From Clostridia bacterium (GTDB lineage: Bacteria > Bacillota > Clostridia > Oscillospirales > Acutalibacteraceae), in the NCBI GenBank assembly GCA_024404095.1, contig JAKSQO010000001.1, positions 123,577-187,576 on the forward strand: 64,000 bases of DNA, read 5' to 3'. This document shows positions 1-9,089 of the stretch, in pieces. A model generated the notes under the pieces. That model was not told the origin of the DNA and ran no database searches. It saw nothing but the letters and a program-made list of their open reading frames with translations. The number at the start of each line of letters is the position of its first letter. The first letter of the stretch is position 1. The position numbers were made by a program, and so were the translations under genes.

Positions 1-521
1 ACAAACTGAAAAACAGCCGTCAGCGCATAGAGTGCAAGTCCTGCAATAATAACATAATATCCGATTCGGTCCATCATCGAGCCGAGAGCGATTGCATAGC
101 CTGCAAAAGCGATTATCAGACCGAAGCGAGAACCGAAATTAGTGACAGGAACAAGTGCGGTTCGTATCTGATTAGGCACATAGCTTTCAGCGTGCTGAGC
201 GGCATGGCCTGCTTCGTGACAGGCAATACCGACCGCAGCAACCGATGTTCCGTTAAATACTCCCTCGGAAAGGCTGATAACTTTATTTTTAGGATTGTAA
301 TTATCCGTCATTTTACCTGCACAAGGCACAATTCTGACGTCTGTTATTCCGTAGTGGTGCAGCACGGCCTGAGCCGCCTGAGCACCTGTAATTCTTCTTG
401 AATTACTGATTTTAGAATACTTATTATAAGCTGATTTAACCTTAAACTGCGCGTAAAGTGAAAACACAAGCACAGGAAGCATATAAATCAGATAATCAAA
501 ATATCCGTAACCGAAAATCAT
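1..521 (-). CDS. YugP-type zinc metallopeptidase, C-terminus cut by window edge
   Basis: Membrane-bound neutral zinc peptidase of the YugP family, truncated by the left edge: 173 codons are visible from ATG at 521. The protein opens with a hydrophobic segment, then a conserved stretch ending in the HEXXH-type motif HEAGHAAQHA around residue 95, which supplies two zinc ligands and the catalytic Glu. A further hydrophobic helix follows before the edge. The start is supported by AAGGTGAT a few bases upstream, overlapping the fmt stop, so it is translated from the same transcript as priA-def-fmt. This gene is often found next to fmt in clostridia. The substrate is not known from the sequence. Confidence 0.88.
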   Translation of the reverse strand, partial: MIFGYGYFDYLIYMLPVLVFSLYAQFKVKSAYNKYSKISNSRRITGAQAAQAVLHHYGITDVRIVPCAGKMTDNYNPKNKVISLSEGVFNGTSVAAVGIACHEAGHAAQHAESYVPNQIRTALVPVTNFGSRFGLIIAFAGYAIALGSMMDRIGYYVIIAGLALYALTAVFQF

Positions 522-530
522 TTTATCACC

Positions 531-1457
531 TTATTTCAGTACAGTACCGACAGCAATAGGATTTCCGCGAAGGAAATCGCCTGACGGCATTGCCTTTTTT
601 CCCTCAGCCTGAAGTACAAGCACACGAACAGCGTTGCCATCACCGCAGGCTACAAGTAATTCCTTGTCAGCTTTAATAATTTCACCGTTCTCGCCCTTGC
701 ATTTGCCTGCGAGCTCGGTTCTGTGAATTTTAAGAAGCTTGCCGTTCATTACTGTTGTTGCAACAGGCCACGGACTTAAGCCTCTGATCTTATTATGAAC
801 CTCCTGAGCCGAACAATTCCAGTCAATCGGGCACAAATCCTTGGAAAGCATAGGTGCATAATTTGACAGTGAATCATCCTGTTTAACAGGCTTCAGTTCA
901 TTTTTTTCAATCATTTCGATTGTTTTTGACATTACATCCGCACCAATTACAGAGAGCTTATCGTGAAGTTCTCCTGCCGTCATATTCTCTGTAATCTCAA
1001 TTTTTTCTGTATAGAGCATATCGCCTGTGTCAAGACCGGCATCCATCTGCATTGCGGTAACACCGCTCTCCTTTTCACCGTTGAGCACACACCATTGAAT
1101 CGGAGCGGCACCTCGGTAACGAGGAAGAAGCGAAGCATGCATATTGACGCAGCCGAACTTCGGAAAATTAAGAATCTCCTCGGGAAGAATTTTACCGTAG
1201 GCAACAACAATAATAAGCTCGGGATTAAGCTCTTTGAGTATTGAAAGCGCCTCGCCGTCACGCATTTTTGTCGGCTGATAAACCGGAATTGAATTATTGA
1301 CAGCACATTCCTTTACAGGAGGAAACTGCATTTTATGACCTCTTCCCTTCGGCTTGTCGGGCTGAGTGAAGACGCCCTTGACGTTATGCCCGTCGGAAAT
1401 GAGTCGTTCAAGACAGGGAACTGCAAATTCGGGTGTTCCCATAAAAACTATATCCAT
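531..1457 (-). CDS. fmt: Methionyl-tRNA formyltransferase
   Basis: Adds a formyl group from 10-formyl-tetrahydrofolate to initiator Met-tRNA in the cytoplasm. At 308 aa it has the usual length. The N-terminal Rossmann-like formyltransferase domain starts at MDIVFMGTPEFA, and the folate/active-site segment NMHASLLPRYRGAAPIQW is intact, with the catalytic Asn-His-Asp type residues in place. The C-terminal tRNA-binding domain begins near residue 205 (LSPWPVATT). It lies 26 bases downstream of def, which removes the same formyl group later, and forms the standard priA-def-fmt group. Confidence 0.97.
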   Translation of the reverse strand: MDIVFMGTPEFAVPCLERLISDGHNVKGVFTQPDKPKGRGHKMQFPPVKECAVNNSIPVYQPTKMRDGEALSILKELNPELIIVVAYGKILPEEILNFPKFGCVNMHASLLPRYRGAAPIQWCVLNGEKESGVTAMQMDAGLDTGDMLYTEKIEITENMTAGELHDKLSVIGADVMSKTIEMIEKNELKPVKQDDSLSNYAPMLSKDLCPIDWNCSAQEVHNKIRGLSPWPVATTVMNGKLLKIHRTELAGKCKGENGEIIKADKELLVACGDGNAVRVLVLQAEGKKAMPSGDFLRGNPIAVGTVLK

Positions 1458-1483
1458 CTGATTTTCTCCTTTAAAGAGTAAAA

Positions 1484-1945
1484 TTATTCGTCACTTTCAA
1501 GCTCACCGATAACATGACTTGTGTAAAGAATACCGTCAAGATGATCAATCTCGTGACAGAAGCAGCGAGCCTTGAGGTCGCTTCCCTTGTAAACGCACCA
1601 CTTGCCCTCACGGTTCTGAGCCTTAACCATAACAGTCTTTGGTCTTTCGGTTGTGCCGAATTTTCCGGGAATTGAAAGACAGCCCTCAGTCTCGTGCTGA
1701 AGCTCCTCGGAGCGCTCTGTAATTTCGGGATTTATAAGTTCAAGATATCCGTCACCGCAGTCCATAACAACGATTCTGCGAAGTATTCCGACCTGCGGAG
1801 CGGCAAGACCTGCGCCCTGTGCCTTATAAAGCGTATCCTTCATATCATCAAGAATTACAGCAAGTCTGTCATCAAATTTCTCAACAGGTCTGCTCTTTTT
1901 GGTAAGTATCGGATCACCGATTTTTACAATATTTCTGATTGCCAT
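1484..1945 (-). CDS. def: Peptide deformylase
   Basis: Metal-dependent hydrolase that removes the N-formyl group from new proteins. All three family motifs are present: GAGLAAPQVG, EGCLSIPG (metal Cys) and HEIDHLDG (two metal His and the catalytic Glu). I set the start at 1945 (153 aa) rather than the longer in-frame ATG at 1963, because AGAGGT lies just upstream of 1945 and the longer version would overlap the priA stop and contain the ribosome-binding site. It follows priA by 14 bases and precedes fmt. Confidence 0.96.
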   Translation of the reverse strand: MAIRNIVKIGDPILTKKSRPVEKFDDRLAVILDDMKDTLYKAQGAGLAAPQVGILRRIVVMDCGDGYLELINPEITERSEELQHETEGCLSIPGKFGTTERPKTVMVKAQNREGKWCVYKGSDLKARCFCHEIDHLDGILYTSHVIGELESDE

Positions 1946-1959
1946 TTTATTACCTCTTA

Positions 1960-4416
1960 TCAAACTATGTTTTCGGGATTTATATCTATGTAAACCGAGA
2001 CAGTACTGAACGCACTCACACCCGAAAATTCCGTGAGTACCTCCCCTGTCATTTTTCTGAATGTCTTTGAGTTCTTACATTTCAGAATAAGTCTGTATCG
2101 GTATTTATTGCTTATTTTTGAAACTCTCGCCGCCATAGGACCCATAGCAATTATCTTTTCATCACTATAATCTGACGAGAGATGTTTTTTAAGTATTTCA
2201 AAGAATTTAGCCGCCGCGGCTTTGACCTTTGCTTCACTTGTACCTGAAAATCCAACCAGACAGATATCACAATACGGCGGATAGATGAGCATTTTTCTTG
2301 CCATTATCTCTGTCTTGAAAAAGCTGTCATAATCCTGCTTTGACGCAATGTCAATCACTTCATTTTCGGGATTCATGGTCTGAATAACCGCTGTTCCCTT
2401 ATACTTTCCCCGTCCGGCACGACCGACAACCTGTGTAAGCAGGTCAAACGTACGTTCCTGACTGCGGAAATCGTCATTATTAAGCTGACCGTCGGCGCTG
2501 ATAACACCGACAAGGGTGACATTTTCAAAATCAAGTCCCTTTGCAACCATCTGCGTGCCGAGAAGAATATCATACTTCCCCGCCGCAAAGGCATTCAGCT
2601 TTTCCTCGTGAGAATGACGGCTCATTGTGCTGTCGGCATCCATTCTAAGCACTCTTGCGTCAGGGAAAAGCGTTGTAAGCTCATCCTCAATTTTCTGAGT
2701 ACCGAAGCCCGAATAACGCACGTTTTCGCTTCCGCATTCGGGGCATTTTGTGGTGAATTTTTCGGAATAACCGCAGTAGTGACACATCAGTCTGCCGTTG
2801 GCATGGTGGTATGTCATTGAAATACTGCATGACGGACAGGTAAAAACATATCCGCACGCCTTGCAGGTGGCAAAGGTATTGTAACCCCGCCTGTTCATAA
2901 GCAGGATTGACTGCCTGCCGTTTTTCAGATTATCGTTCAGCCTGTCAACAAGCTCCCTGCTGAAAAATGAAGATTCACTCAGAGCTTCTGTGCACATATC
3001 AATAACCCTTACCTCGGGCAGCTGTGCGGCTGAATATCTTTTTGTAAGTCTGTTTATTGTATAACGTCCGTGCTGTGCCGCCGCAAAGGTTTCGACGCTC
3101 GGAGTTGCGCTTGCAAGTACAAGCAAACCCTTGTGATAAGCGCATCGGAATTTTGCGACATCCTTTGCATTATATCGCGGTGTCTGTTCGGATTTATAAG
3201 TATGCTCCTGCTCTTCATCAATAATTATAAGACCGATATCTTTCAGCGGAGCAAAGACAGCACTTCTTGTGCCGATTACAATTTTAACCTCACCGTTGTT
3301 TACACGCTTCCATTCGTCAAGCCGCTGACCTGCCGAAAGTGCGCTGTGAAAAACAGCAATGTCTTTTCCGTATCTTTTATGAAAAAGATTCAGTGTCTGT
3401 GGTGTAAGAGCAATCTCAGGCACCATAACAATGACCTGTTTGCCGAGAATCAGCATCTCGTCAATCAGTTTCATATAAACCTGAGTTTTTCCGCTTCCGG
3501 TAACACCGTAAAGCAAAGAAACTCCGCCCTTACCCTCGGAATATTGACTCAGCATATTGTCATATGCCGTCTGCTGTTCATCACTGAGAACAATCTCTTT
3601 TTTATCAACATTACCGTCAATATTCTCATAAGGATTGCGGTAAACCTCGCTGTCGAAAAATTCGACAAGACCCTTCTTTTCAAGAGCCTGCACAACAGAC
3701 GGAGTAAAGCCTGTGAAATAGCATATTTCCTTAACCGAAGCTGTACCGATATCCATAAGAACTTCGAGGATTTCACGCTGTTTTTTAGTCAGCTTTTCGC
3801 CGTTTTCGTATGCATCAGTTCCGTCCTCTGTTATTCTTACTGATTTAACGGTAAGGTCACCCATGCGTCTGACAGAATCGAAGTTACGAAGAAGAAGCCC
3901 GTTTCTAACCATTTTTTCGAGGAATGTCATATCGGGCATAAAACCCAATGATTTAAGGATTTTTTCGCCGTCTGTATAACCCTTTGCCTCGGAAAAAGCG
4001 TTGTAAATCTGAACGGTATCAGCATCACAGTCCGATAAATCAGCATACGGAACTACCGTGTAGGTTGTAACTGTTCTGTGGCACATTCCCGCAGGAAGAA
4101 TCGTCTTTGCCGCATCAAAAAGAGTGCAGAATGTTCTGTCCTTCATCCACGGGATAAGCTTCAGCATCTCATCACTGAGAATAGGCTCGGAATCAATGAG
4201 CTGTGCAACAGGCTTCAGCTTCGCTGTGCCATCATAATTTTCCTTTATTTCGGTAATAATACCCTGACGGCACTTATTTCCTTTTCCGAAAGGGACAAGC
4301 ACACGACAGCCTGCCTTTGCACTTAAAAACTCATCCTTGAGAAGGTAATCATATGCCTTGTCAAACGAATAAGCCGAGTTTTCGACAGCAACCGCGGCAA
4401 TCTTTATTTCAGGCAT
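1960..4416 (-). CDS. priA: Primosomal replication restart helicase PriA
   Basis: Superfamily 2 DNA helicase that reloads the replisome at stalled forks. At 818 aa it has the family length. The N-terminal DNA-binding region is followed by Walker A GVTGSGKTQVY, the DEEQ box (IIIDEEQEHTYKSEQ), and the SAT motif (LASATPSVET). A zinc-binding insertion holds eight cysteines in four CxxC pairs (CKAC, CPSC, CHYC, CPEC), and helicase motifs V-VI (GTQMVAKGLDF, QVVGRAGRG) follow. It is located between rpoZ and def in the usual Firmicute order. Confidence 0.97.
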   Translation of the reverse strand: MPEIKIAAVAVENSAYSFDKAYDYLLKDEFLSAKAGCRVLVPFGKGNKCRQGIITEIKENYDGTAKLKPVAQLIDSEPILSDEMLKLIPWMKDRTFCTLFDAAKTILPAGMCHRTVTTYTVVPYADLSDCDADTVQIYNAFSEAKGYTDGEKILKSLGFMPDMTFLEKMVRNGLLLRNFDSVRRMGDLTVKSVRITEDGTDAYENGEKLTKKQREILEVLMDIGTASVKEICYFTGFTPSVVQALEKKGLVEFFDSEVYRNPYENIDGNVDKKEIVLSDEQQTAYDNMLSQYSEGKGGVSLLYGVTGSGKTQVYMKLIDEMLILGKQVIVMVPEIALTPQTLNLFHKRYGKDIAVFHSALSAGQRLDEWKRVNNGEVKIVIGTRSAVFAPLKDIGLIIIDEEQEHTYKSEQTPRYNAKDVAKFRCAYHKGLLVLASATPSVETFAAAQHGRYTINRLTKRYSAAQLPEVRVIDMCTEALSESSFFSRELVDRLNDNLKNGRQSILLMNRRGYNTFATCKACGYVFTCPSCSISMTYHHANGRLMCHYCGYSEKFTTKCPECGSENVRYSGFGTQKIEDELTTLFPDARVLRMDADSTMSRHSHEEKLNAFAAGKYDILLGTQMVAKGLDFENVTLVGVISADGQLNNDDFRSQERTFDLLTQVVGRAGRGKYKGTAVIQTMNPENEVIDIASKQDYDSFFKTEIMARKMLIYPPYCDICLVGFSGTSEAKVKAAAAKFFEILKKHLSSDYSDEKIIAMGPMAARVSKISNKYRYRLILKCKNSKTFRKMTGEVLTEFSGVSAFSTVSVYIDINPENIV

Positions 4417-4443
4417 ACTTCTCCTCCTCAGTTTATATTATGT

Positions 4444-4677
4444 TCAGATATTCTTGATTTCGTCGGGCTCAATAATCTTGTATTCGCCGTTAACAATTTC
4501 ATCAATAGCAATGCTTACGGGCTTTTCAACAAGGATGATGCTCTCTTCCTCAGCCTCTTCAGAAATCTCTCTTGCTCTCTTTGCAGTTGCTCTTACAAGA
4601 GAATAGCGGCTCATATGATTTGAAAGCACACCGCTGAGATCGGGATTAAACTTGAATTTTTTGTTCTGATCAAACAT
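4444..4677 (-). CDS. rpoZ: RNA polymerase omega subunit
   Basis: Small RNA polymerase subunit (77 aa) that assists assembly of beta prime. The segment SRYSLVRATAKRAREI is the conserved omega core, and the acidic C-terminal tail is usual. Its ATG overlaps the end of gmk by 8 bases and a GAGGTAA site precedes it, so gmk and rpoZ are translationally coupled. The gmk-rpoZ-priA order is conserved in Firmicutes. Confidence 0.92.
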   Translation of the reverse strand: MFDQNKKFKFNPDLSGVLSNHMSRYSLVRATAKRAREISEEAEEESIILVEKPVSIAIDEIVNGEYKIIEPDEIKNI

Positions 4678-5281
4678 TGTCTTTTACCTCACTTAATATA
4701 TTTGTTCTTCTGCTGACCTTCAACTGTTCAGCTTTAATTATTGTATATACATCATCGACAGCCTTTTCCAGCTCATCGTTGATAACAACATAGTCATACA
4801 ACGGAATCTTATTGATTTCGTCAATCGCAATCTTAAGACGTCTCTCAACATCTTCGTCTGTTTCTGTTCCTCTGCGGCGCAGACGTTTTTCAAGAACTGT
4901 CATATTCGGCGGTGTAATGAAAACAGTCAGCGCATCGGGATACATTTTTTTGATATTCTCACAGCCCTGAACATCAATTTTCAGAATTACGATTTTGCCC
5001 TCTGAAAGCCAGTTGTCAACAGGCTCTTTGGGTGTGCCGTAGAAATTGACACCGTACTGTGCATATTCAAGCATCTTTTTATTTTCAATCGCATCTGTAA
5101 AGTAATCCGTATCAACAAAAAGATAGTCAACTCCGTGATTTTCACCCTCACGCGGTGCACGTGTAGTCATTGAAACTGACTGAACCATATCAAGACCGAG
5201 CTTCATAAGCTCAGCGATTACCGTATCCTTTCCTGAACCCGACGGCCCCGAGAGAACAAGAAGAAGTCCGTTATTCTTCAT
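4670..5281 (-). CDS. gmk: Guanylate kinase
   Basis: Phosphorylates GMP to GDP with ATP. The P-loop [11 protein letters not shown] is near the N-terminus; the GMP-binding segment [15 protein letters not shown] and the lid ([17 protein letters not shown]) follow. I place the start at 5281 (203 aa): the longer in-frame start at 5329 reads through the acidic tail of remA, whereas the chosen ATG has AGGAGG nine bases upstream, inside the last codons of remA. It overlaps remA by 11 bases and rpoZ by 8. Confidence 0.96.
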   Translation of the reverse strand: MKNNGLLLVLSGPSGSGKDTVIAELMKLGLDMVQSVSMTTRAPREGENHGVDYLFVDTDYFTDAIENKKMLEYAQYGVNFYGTPKEPVDNWLSEGKIVILKIDVQGCENIKKMYPDALTVFITPPNMTVLEKRLRRRGTETDEDVERRLKIAIDEINKIPLYDYVVINDELEKAVDDVYTIIKAEQLKVSRRTNILSEVKDNV

Positions 5282-5540
5282 CCTCTTCGTCCTCCTCGTA
5301 ATCGTCATAATCCTCAAGACGGTTTGCAACGGTTTCCGCCTGAAGATAGGTCAGTATAACCTGGTCGCAGTCGGTTACTATTACAGCTCTTGTACGTCTG
5401 CCGTGGGTGGCATCAATAAGCGTACCCTTTTCCTTGCAGTCCTGTATAATTCTTTTTATAGGTGCGGATTCGGGGCTGATTATGGCAACAATTCTTTCGG
5501 CGTTGACCATATTGCCGAAACCGATATTTACAAGCTTCAT
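5271..5540 (-). CDS. remA: RemA/DUF370 DNA-binding regulator
   Basis: Small protein (89 aa) of the RemA family. In Bacillus subtilis RemA forms ring-like oligomers that bind DNA and activate biofilm-matrix genes. The family core [19 protein letters not shown] and [13 protein letters not shown] is well preserved. The last 14 residues are nearly all Asp/Glu/Tyr, and their codons double as the ribosome-binding site of gmk. The yicC-remA-gmk-rpoZ order is conserved in Firmicutes. Its role in this organism is inferred from the family only. Confidence 0.9.
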   Translation of the reverse strand: MKLVNIGFGNMVNAERIVAIISPESAPIKRIIQDCKEKGTLIDATHGRRTRAVIVTDCDQVILTYLQAETVANRLEDYDDYEEDEEDEE

Positions 5541-5551
5541 ACAATCACCTT

Positions 5552-6430
5552 TTATTCGATATTCTGTACCTGCTCACGGATTTTCTCAACCTCAGACTTG
5601 ATGTCAAGCACGCATCTTGCGATATCAACATCATTAGCCTTTGAGCCGATTGTGTTCGCCTCACGGTTGATTTCCTGAACAAGGAAGTCCATCTTTCTGC
5701 CGATAGCCTCTTCTGAATTGAAGAAATCCTTAAGCTGGTCAAGGTGACTTCTGAGTCTTACAGTTTCCTCTGCAACAGCAATCTTATCTGCATAGATAGC
5801 CGCCTCGGTAAGTATTCTTGTTTCATCAACATTGATATCGCCGAGAACATCCTTCATTCTCGCAAGGAGCTTTTCCGTATATTCCTTAACTGTTTCAGGT
5901 GAACGCTTCTCAACGTACTCAACCTTTGAAAGGATTGTATCTGCTCTTGAACAGATGTCATCTCTGAGCTTTTCACCCTCGGTTTCACGCATTGAGATAA
6001 ACTTGTCCACAGCCTTCTCTGCAACAGCCTTGACAGCTGTCCAGATTTTATCCTCGTCATCTTCCTCCTTACGGATAACAAGAACATCGTTAAAGCGGGC
6101 AAGCTGACCTGCTGAGATATTGTTATCAATTCCGAATGTTTCGGAAAGTGTCTTAAACGCGTCAACATATCCCTTTGCAAGTGACTTATTGACCTCGACC
6201 ACAACGCTGTCATCCTCAAGATTGTTAACGGCAACATAGCATTCTATCTTACCTCTTGCAACTCTTGACTGAATATATGTTTTAAGCTTTTCATCAAGGA
6301 ATCCGTAGGTTCTCGGTGTTCTTGAAGAAAAGTCAAAGTATCTGTGATTAACACTTTTTATTTCAACGGTTATATCCATACCGTCAAGCATTTCCTGATG
6401 GCGGCCATAACCTGTCATACTTCTGACCAT
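5552..6430 (-). CDS. yicC: YicC family endoribonuclease
   Basis: Member of the YicC/YloC family, shown in other bacteria to be an endoribonuclease. The N-terminus [10 protein letters not shown] and the C-terminal [19 protein letters not shown] are family hallmarks. Start set at 6430 (292 aa) because AAGGAG lies just upstream; the longer in-frame start at 6487 would run back into the preceding gene. It is eleven bases upstream of remA and one base after the stop of the unknown gene at 6432-6812. Confidence 0.92.
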   Translation of the reverse strand: MVRSMTGYGRHQEMLDGMDITVEIKSVNHRYFDFSSRTPRTYGFLDEKLKTYIQSRVARGKIECYVAVNNLEDDSVVVEVNKSLAKGYVDAFKTLSETFGIDNNISAGQLARFNDVLVIRKEEDDEDKIWTAVKAVAEKAVDKFISMRETEGEKLRDDICSRADTILSKVEYVEKRSPETVKEYTEKLLARMKDVLGDINVDETRILTEAAIYADKIAVAEETVRLRSHLDQLKDFFNSEEAIGRKMDFLVQEINREANTIGSKANDVDIARCVLDIKSEVEKIREQVQNIE

Positions 6431-6431
6431 G

Positions 6432-6812
6432 TTAATTCTCCTTTTTTCCTTTACAGCAGCTGCCTTTGAGAAGAGAGGGAATGTCACCGCTCAGCACGCC
6501 GTTTTCATCCTCCTCAAAGCCTAAAAGCTTTGCAACGCTGACGGCAGTTTCTGCCTTATAATAAGCAATGTAAACATTTCTGTTGGCTCCGTAATTAAGA
6601 GCACTTCGGATAAGACCCTCTTCGGTTTCAGCGTCGTCATTCAGCACCTCCACATAGCATACATCCATAGTGTACCCGTTCAGCCTGAACACACATTTAC
6701 CGCACTCAATGTCACCTGCCGCCATATCATAACCGATATAGCCGAAACAGTTTTCATCTGACGAATAGGGTTCAGAAAGCTTATCCGTTAATACCGGAAC
6801 AAATCTTATCAT
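6432..6812 (-). CDS. Conserved-looking protein of unknown function
   Basis: A 126-aa protein that I do not recognise. It has no signal peptide or membrane segment. The mixed alpha/beta pattern (FGYIGYDMAAGD, then a Cys-containing strand region, then a helix around RSALNYGANRNVY and YYKAETAVSVAKLLGF) resembles half of a GNAT-like acyltransferase fold, but no acetyl-CoA motif is clear. It ends with Cys-Cys followed by a Lys-rich tail. It is packed tightly between rluB (11 bases) and yicC (1 base), so it is almost certainly translated within this operon. Confidence 0.75.
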   Translation of the reverse strand: MIRFVPVLTDKLSEPYSSDENCFGYIGYDMAAGDIECGKCVFRLNGYTMDVCYVEVLNDDAETEEGLIRSALNYGANRNVYIAYYKAETAVSVAKLLGFEEDENGVLSGDIPSLLKGSCCKGKKEN

Positions 6813-6823
6813 TTCACGCGCTC

Positions 6824-7567
6824 CTAAAATTTATTTACCTTCATGCCTGAGGATACCATAAGCTTATGCACCTCGTCCTCGGAAAGCTCACGCCACTTGC
6901 CCTGCGGCAGCATACCGAGCTTGATTGAACCAACGCTGACTCTCTTAAGTCTTGCAACCTCAAGACCCATTGCTTCACACATTTTTCTAATCTGACGGTT
7001 TCTGCCCTCATAAAGAACAATTTCAAGCACAACTCTGTTTTCCTGCTTCTCAATTATATGAGCCTCAGCAGGAGCTGTCATTCTGCCGTCAATCTCCATT
7101 CCGTCCATGAACTTAACAAGCATTTCGTCCGTGACATCGGGACGAACTGTAACTCTGTAAGTTTTCGGAATATGCTTTGACGGATGTGTCATATGATTAG
7201 CAAACTCGCCGTCATTTGTCATAATAAGCAGACCCTCTGAATCTCTGTCAAGTCTGCCTACGGGATAAACTCTTGCTCCGACATCCTTAACAAGCTGAGC
7301 AACACATTTTCTGCCGAGTTCATCCTCCATTGTTGTAACAAATCCGCGCGGCTTATGAAGCATTATGTAGTAATGCTTTCTGTTCATAACAATCTTTTTA
7401 CCGCTGACCGTTACCTCGTCCTTTCGGGGACTTACCTTATCACCGAGACCGGCAACCTTGCCGTTTACTTTAACCTTGCCTGCAAGGATAAGCTCCTCCG
7501 ACTTACGTCGAGAAGCAACTGCGCACTGTGACAGGTATTTCTGAAGCCTGATTCTATCATCAGTCAT
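6824..7567 (-). CDS. rluB: Ribosomal large-subunit pseudouridine synthase (RsuA/RluB family)
   Basis: Converts uridine to pseudouridine in 23S rRNA. An N-terminal S4 RNA-binding domain (residues about 5-60, RLQKYLSQCAVASRRKSEEL) is followed by the catalytic domain with GRLDRDSEGLLIMTND, whose central Asp is the nucleophile. The C-terminal segment GRNRQIRKMCEAMG is the family signature. At 247 aa it has the typical length. It lies between dacF and yicC; RluB adjacent to DacB/ScpB genes is common in Firmicutes, which favours RluB over RsuA. Confidence 0.93.
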   Translation of the reverse strand: MTDDRIRLQKYLSQCAVASRRKSEELILAGKVKVNGKVAGLGDKVSPRKDEVTVSGKKIVMNRKHYYIMLHKPRGFVTTMEDELGRKCVAQLVKDVGARVYPVGRLDRDSEGLLIMTNDGEFANHMTHPSKHIPKTYRVTVRPDVTDEMLVKFMDGMEIDGRMTAPAEAHIIEKQENRVVLEIVLYEGRNRQIRKMCEAMGLEVARLKRVSVGSIKLGMLPQGKWRELSEDEVHKLMVSSGMKVNKF

Positions 7568-7582
7568 ACTCTAATTCTCCTT

Positions 7583-8647
7583 TTACGCTTTAACACTTAC
7601 ATTTTCCGTTGCGGTTAAGCTGATACTTTTAATAAGCTTTCCGTCCGCAAATATTTCGACCCTGCCGACAACATCACCGGTATTCAGCGGCGCATATAAA
7701 AAATGCGGAAGATAATACTTATAGCTTACATTTTTATCGGTACTCTCAAGCACAAACTTTTCGGCTGAGAAACGGGCCTTTGAGACAAGTCCGCCGACAA
7801 CAGGAATGGTTTCGGGCAGAGTATACTGCGGTTCAACAGCGGTAACCTGTGAAAAACCGTAATCAAAAATCTGCTTGTGGTCATACCAGTCATTGCCGTC
7901 ATTGAGGGTGACAGCAATAAGCCCGACACCGTTCTTCTGAGCATAGGAAACAAGGCAGCGCCCGCTTTTCTTTGTAAAGCCTGTTTTAATGCCGAGCGCA
8001 CCCTCATAAGCTGTAAGCATCCGGTTATGATTATAAAGTGTACGTTCGTACGGCGGATTGCCGTAGGTCAGCGTCGCCTTCTGACTTGAACAGATATTCA
8101 AAAACTCGGGATTCTTCACAGCTTCCCTGCCGAGCAGAGCCATATCATATGCAGTCGAGTAATGATTTTCGTCGTCAAGACCTGACGGAGTTACAAAGTT
8201 GGTATTTTTCATACCGATACTTTTTGCTCTTTCGTTCATCATAACGGCAAAATTATCAACAGAACCGCCGAGACAGAACGCAGTAACACTAGCCGCATCA
8301 TTTCCCGAAGGAAGCAGCATACCGTAAGCCAGTTCCCGAAGAGATACGCTGTCACCGCCGAGAAGCCCCATAGAGGTTCCCTCAACATTAAGCATATCGT
8401 CCGTAATCCGAATTTCTTCCGAAAGTCTGCCCGACTCAACGGCAAGAAGGGAGGTCATTATTTTTGTGGTACTTGCCATAGAATGTCGTTTGTTCTCATT
8501 CTTTGCAAAAATGACCTCACCTGTCTGAGCCGTTATCAAAACAGCGCATTCAGCCGAAATATCATCGGCACTAAGAGCGTAAACCTTTACAACTGAAAGT
8601 ATTAAAACAATAGATAATGCAATAATTTTTCTGAACAACTTAACCAC
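7583..8647 (-). CDS. D-alanyl-D-alanine carboxypeptidase (DacF/PBP5-like)
   Basis: Exported serine carboxypeptidase that trims the terminal D-Ala of peptidoglycan stem peptides. A signal peptide covers residues 1-24. The three penicillin-binding motifs are intact: SxxK (S59-K62), SGN (114-116) and KTG (221-223). The C-terminal domain after about residue 270 is the PBP5-type beta-rich stalk; no clear amphipathic C-terminal anchor is visible. The start is uncertain: GTG at 8647 is the longest, but TTG at 8638 has the better-spaced AGGTGG. Placement next to gerW and scpAB suggests possible sporulation-related use. Confidence 0.93.
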   Translation of the reverse strand: MVKLFRKIIALSIVLILSVVKVYALSADDISAECAVLITAQTGEVIFAKNENKRHSMASTTKIMTSLLAVESGRLSEEIRITDDMLNVEGTSMGLLGGDSVSLRELAYGMLLPSGNDAASVTAFCLGGSVDNFAVMMNERAKSIGMKNTNFVTPSGLDDENHYSTAYDMALLGREAVKNPEFLNICSSQKATLTYGNPPYERTLYNHNRMLTAYEGALGIKTGFTKKSGRCLVSYAQKNGVGLIAVTLNDGNDWYDHKQIFDYGFSQVTAVEPQYTLPETIPVVGGLVSKARFSAEKFVLESTDKNVSYKYYLPHFLYAPLNTGDVVGRVEIFADGKLIKSISLTATENVSVKA

Positions 8648-8672
8648 CTGCCTGTAAATTATATGCAGGCAG
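8648..8672 (-). other. Hairpin between gerW and the carboxypeptidase gene
   Basis: A perfect 7-bp inverted repeat (8648-8654 with 8666-8672) separated by 11 bases lies directly upstream of the carboxypeptidase start. There is no T-run, so it is not a simple terminator. It abuts the ribosome-binding region and could limit translation or stabilise the downstream message. Confidence 0.4.
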
Positions 8673-8684
8673 AAGTGATTTTAT

Positions 8685-9089
8685 TTATTCAGCAGCTTCT
8701 TCTGAAGCGTTCTTGTCGTTCTTAAGCTTTGTAACAACGTCACTAACCTTATTAACAACATCGGGAACCATACCGATAATTCTCTCTGCTGAGTTTTCTG
8801 CACCCTCAGAGATGTACTTAACGCTGACTTCACCGTTGTTGATTACGAGGAAAGCAACAGGAGAAATTGTAACTCCTGCTCCGCCGCCGCCGCCGAAAAG
8901 CTCCTTGCTTGTCTTTGTGGGGAAGTCGGAACCGCCTGAAGCAAAACCGTATGTTACCTTAGAAATAGGAATAACCTTGATACCGTCACCCGCGTCAATA
9001 GCGTCGCCGATAATTGTCTGACAATCTACCATATCCTTGATTTTTTCGATGGCTGTTGCAAGAATTCCTGATGCTGACTGATCTTTCAT
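8685..9089 (-). CDS. gerW: GerW (YtfJ) sporulation protein
   Basis: Spore protein of the GerW/YtfJ family (134 aa), needed in B. subtilis for normal germination response. The Gly-rich core (FGGGGGAGVTISPVAFLVI) and the preceding GDGIKVIPISKVTYGFASGGSDF are diagnostic. Its ATG overlaps the stop of the DUF2953 gene by 4 bases; the same pair (ytfI-ytfJ) is adjacent in Bacillus. This is direct evidence that the organism comes from a spore-forming lineage. Confidence 0.94.
   Translation of the reverse strand: MKDQSASGILATAIEKIKDMVDCQTIIGDAIDAGDGIKVIPISKVTYGFASGGSDFPTKTSKELFGGGGGAGVTISPVAFLVINNGEVSVKYISEGAENSAERIIGMVPDVVNKVSDVVTKLKNDKNASEEAAE

Noticed and set aside
3070..3843. Long plus-strand open frame of 257 codons
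   Set aside because: It lies antisense to priA, has no ribosome-binding site and a Cys/Ser/Phe-rich composition typical of the complement of a coding strand.
4540..4600. Acidic codon-rich tract in rpoZ as a repeat
   Set aside because: It is the normal Glu-rich part of the omega subunit, not a DNA repeat.
5282..5329. Longer N-terminus for guanylate kinase
   Set aside because: The extra codons are remA read in another frame; the downstream ATG has an ideal AGGAGG.
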